Shown here: in pieces, positions 6,571 through 6,815 of the stretch | Numbering within the stretch: position 1 is the first letter of the stretch | Layout of the letters: each line of letters begins with the position of its first letter | NCBI GenBank assembly: GCA_938008575.1 | Contig: CALLKB010000251.1 | Location: forward strand, 1-6,815 | Length of the DNA: 6,815 nt | Origin: an uncultured Cytophagaceae bacterium | GTDB taxonomy: Bacteria; Bacteroidota; Bacteroidia; Cytophagales; Spirosomataceae | Direction: 5' to 3' | Notes under the pieces: model-generated | Told to the model about the DNA's origin: nothing | What the model saw: the letters and a program-made list of their open reading frames with translations, nothing else | Database searches by the model: none | Program-made: the position numbers and the translations under genes

Positions 6571-6815
6571 ATGCTCCCTACGTTTCAATCATCCCTTCAG
6601 GCCGCTCATGTTTTCACGCAAGTGAACGCTTTTATCCAACAGGAGGGATATGAAATTGCTTCATATGATTTTGACCGTCCATGGGGAGGTTTTTTTGTGT
6701 TACACGAAGATCAAGCTGCTAAGTTTGCCAATCAGTTTTTCCCATCGGTTGATTTTGATTCCATTCAAATTACCCAAAAGCTCAGCCCTAAGTTTTTAGT
6801 AGTTGCGCCCAATAA
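6571..6815 (+). CDS. Cupin-type sugar-phosphate isomerase-like protein, 5' part only
   Basis: Open frame of 81 complete codons running off the window end, starting MLPTFQSSLQAAH. The stretch DFDRPWGGFFVLHEDQA (about residues 34-50), followed by FANQFFPSVDFDS and KLSPKFLVVAP, resembles a small Bacteroidota protein of about 160 residues. That protein is commonly annotated as phosphoheptose isomerase or mannose-6-phosphate isomerase and has a single cupin barrel like type II phosphomannose isomerases. The metal-binding His/Glu cupin motifs would lie beyond the window, so the catalytic core is not visible. The family names are transferred annotations and the true substrate is uncertain. An in-frame GTG at 6556 could add five residues (reading MKRFI as a start); the ATG is preferred because it avoids the -7-like box. 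The gene stands alone after a terminator. Confidence 0.8.
   Translation, partial: MLPTFQSSLQAAHVFTQVNAFIQQEGYEIASYDFDRPWGGFFVLHEDQAAKFANQFFPSVDFDSIQITQKLSPKFLVVAPN

Overview
The window looks like ordinary chromosome from a Bacteroidota bacterium, most likely of the Cytophagales type. Four observations support this: a promoter upstream of rpsA with the Bacteroidota-specific TAnnTTTG -7 box; A/T-rich gene starts without Shine-Dalgarno sequences; a GH16 lipoprotein and a secreted aldose epimerase typical of polysaccharide-degrading Bacteroidota; and a small cupin protein of a kind I associate with this phylum. Genus or species cannot be fixed from sequence reading alone.

Layout. Positions 67-918 (+) encode a GH16 laminarinase-like lipoprotein. 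Two bases later, 921-1718 (+) encodes the two-domain NTP pyrophosphohydrolase MazG. The mazG stop codon lies at the centre of a perfect 32-bp palindrome (1700-1731). Converging on it is a secreted galactose mutarotase/aldose 1-epimerase (1758-2897, -). A 147-bp divergent region (2898-3044) holds a good Bacteroidota promoter and a possibly structured leader for rpsA, ribosomal protein S1 with six S1 domains (3045-4865, +). A strong GAAA-loop terminator ends rpsA. Next is a Tat-exported Gfo/Idh/MocA-family oxidoreductase (5062-6495, +) with its own terminator. Last is the start of a cupin-type protein (6571 to the window end, +), usually annotated as phosphoheptose or mannose-6-phosphate isomerase.

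How the genes relate. The GH16 enzyme and the secreted epimerase could both act outside the cytoplasm on glucans and the sugars released from them, and the Tat-exported oxidoreductase may also modify sugars in the periplasm. There is no SusC/SusD pair, regulator or transporter in view, so this is not a recognisable polysaccharide utilisation locus. MazG and S1 are housekeeping genes. I found no phage, CRISPR, transposase, tRNA or rRNA signal and no convincing undescribed system. The most unusual item is the palindrome that supplies the end of mazG.
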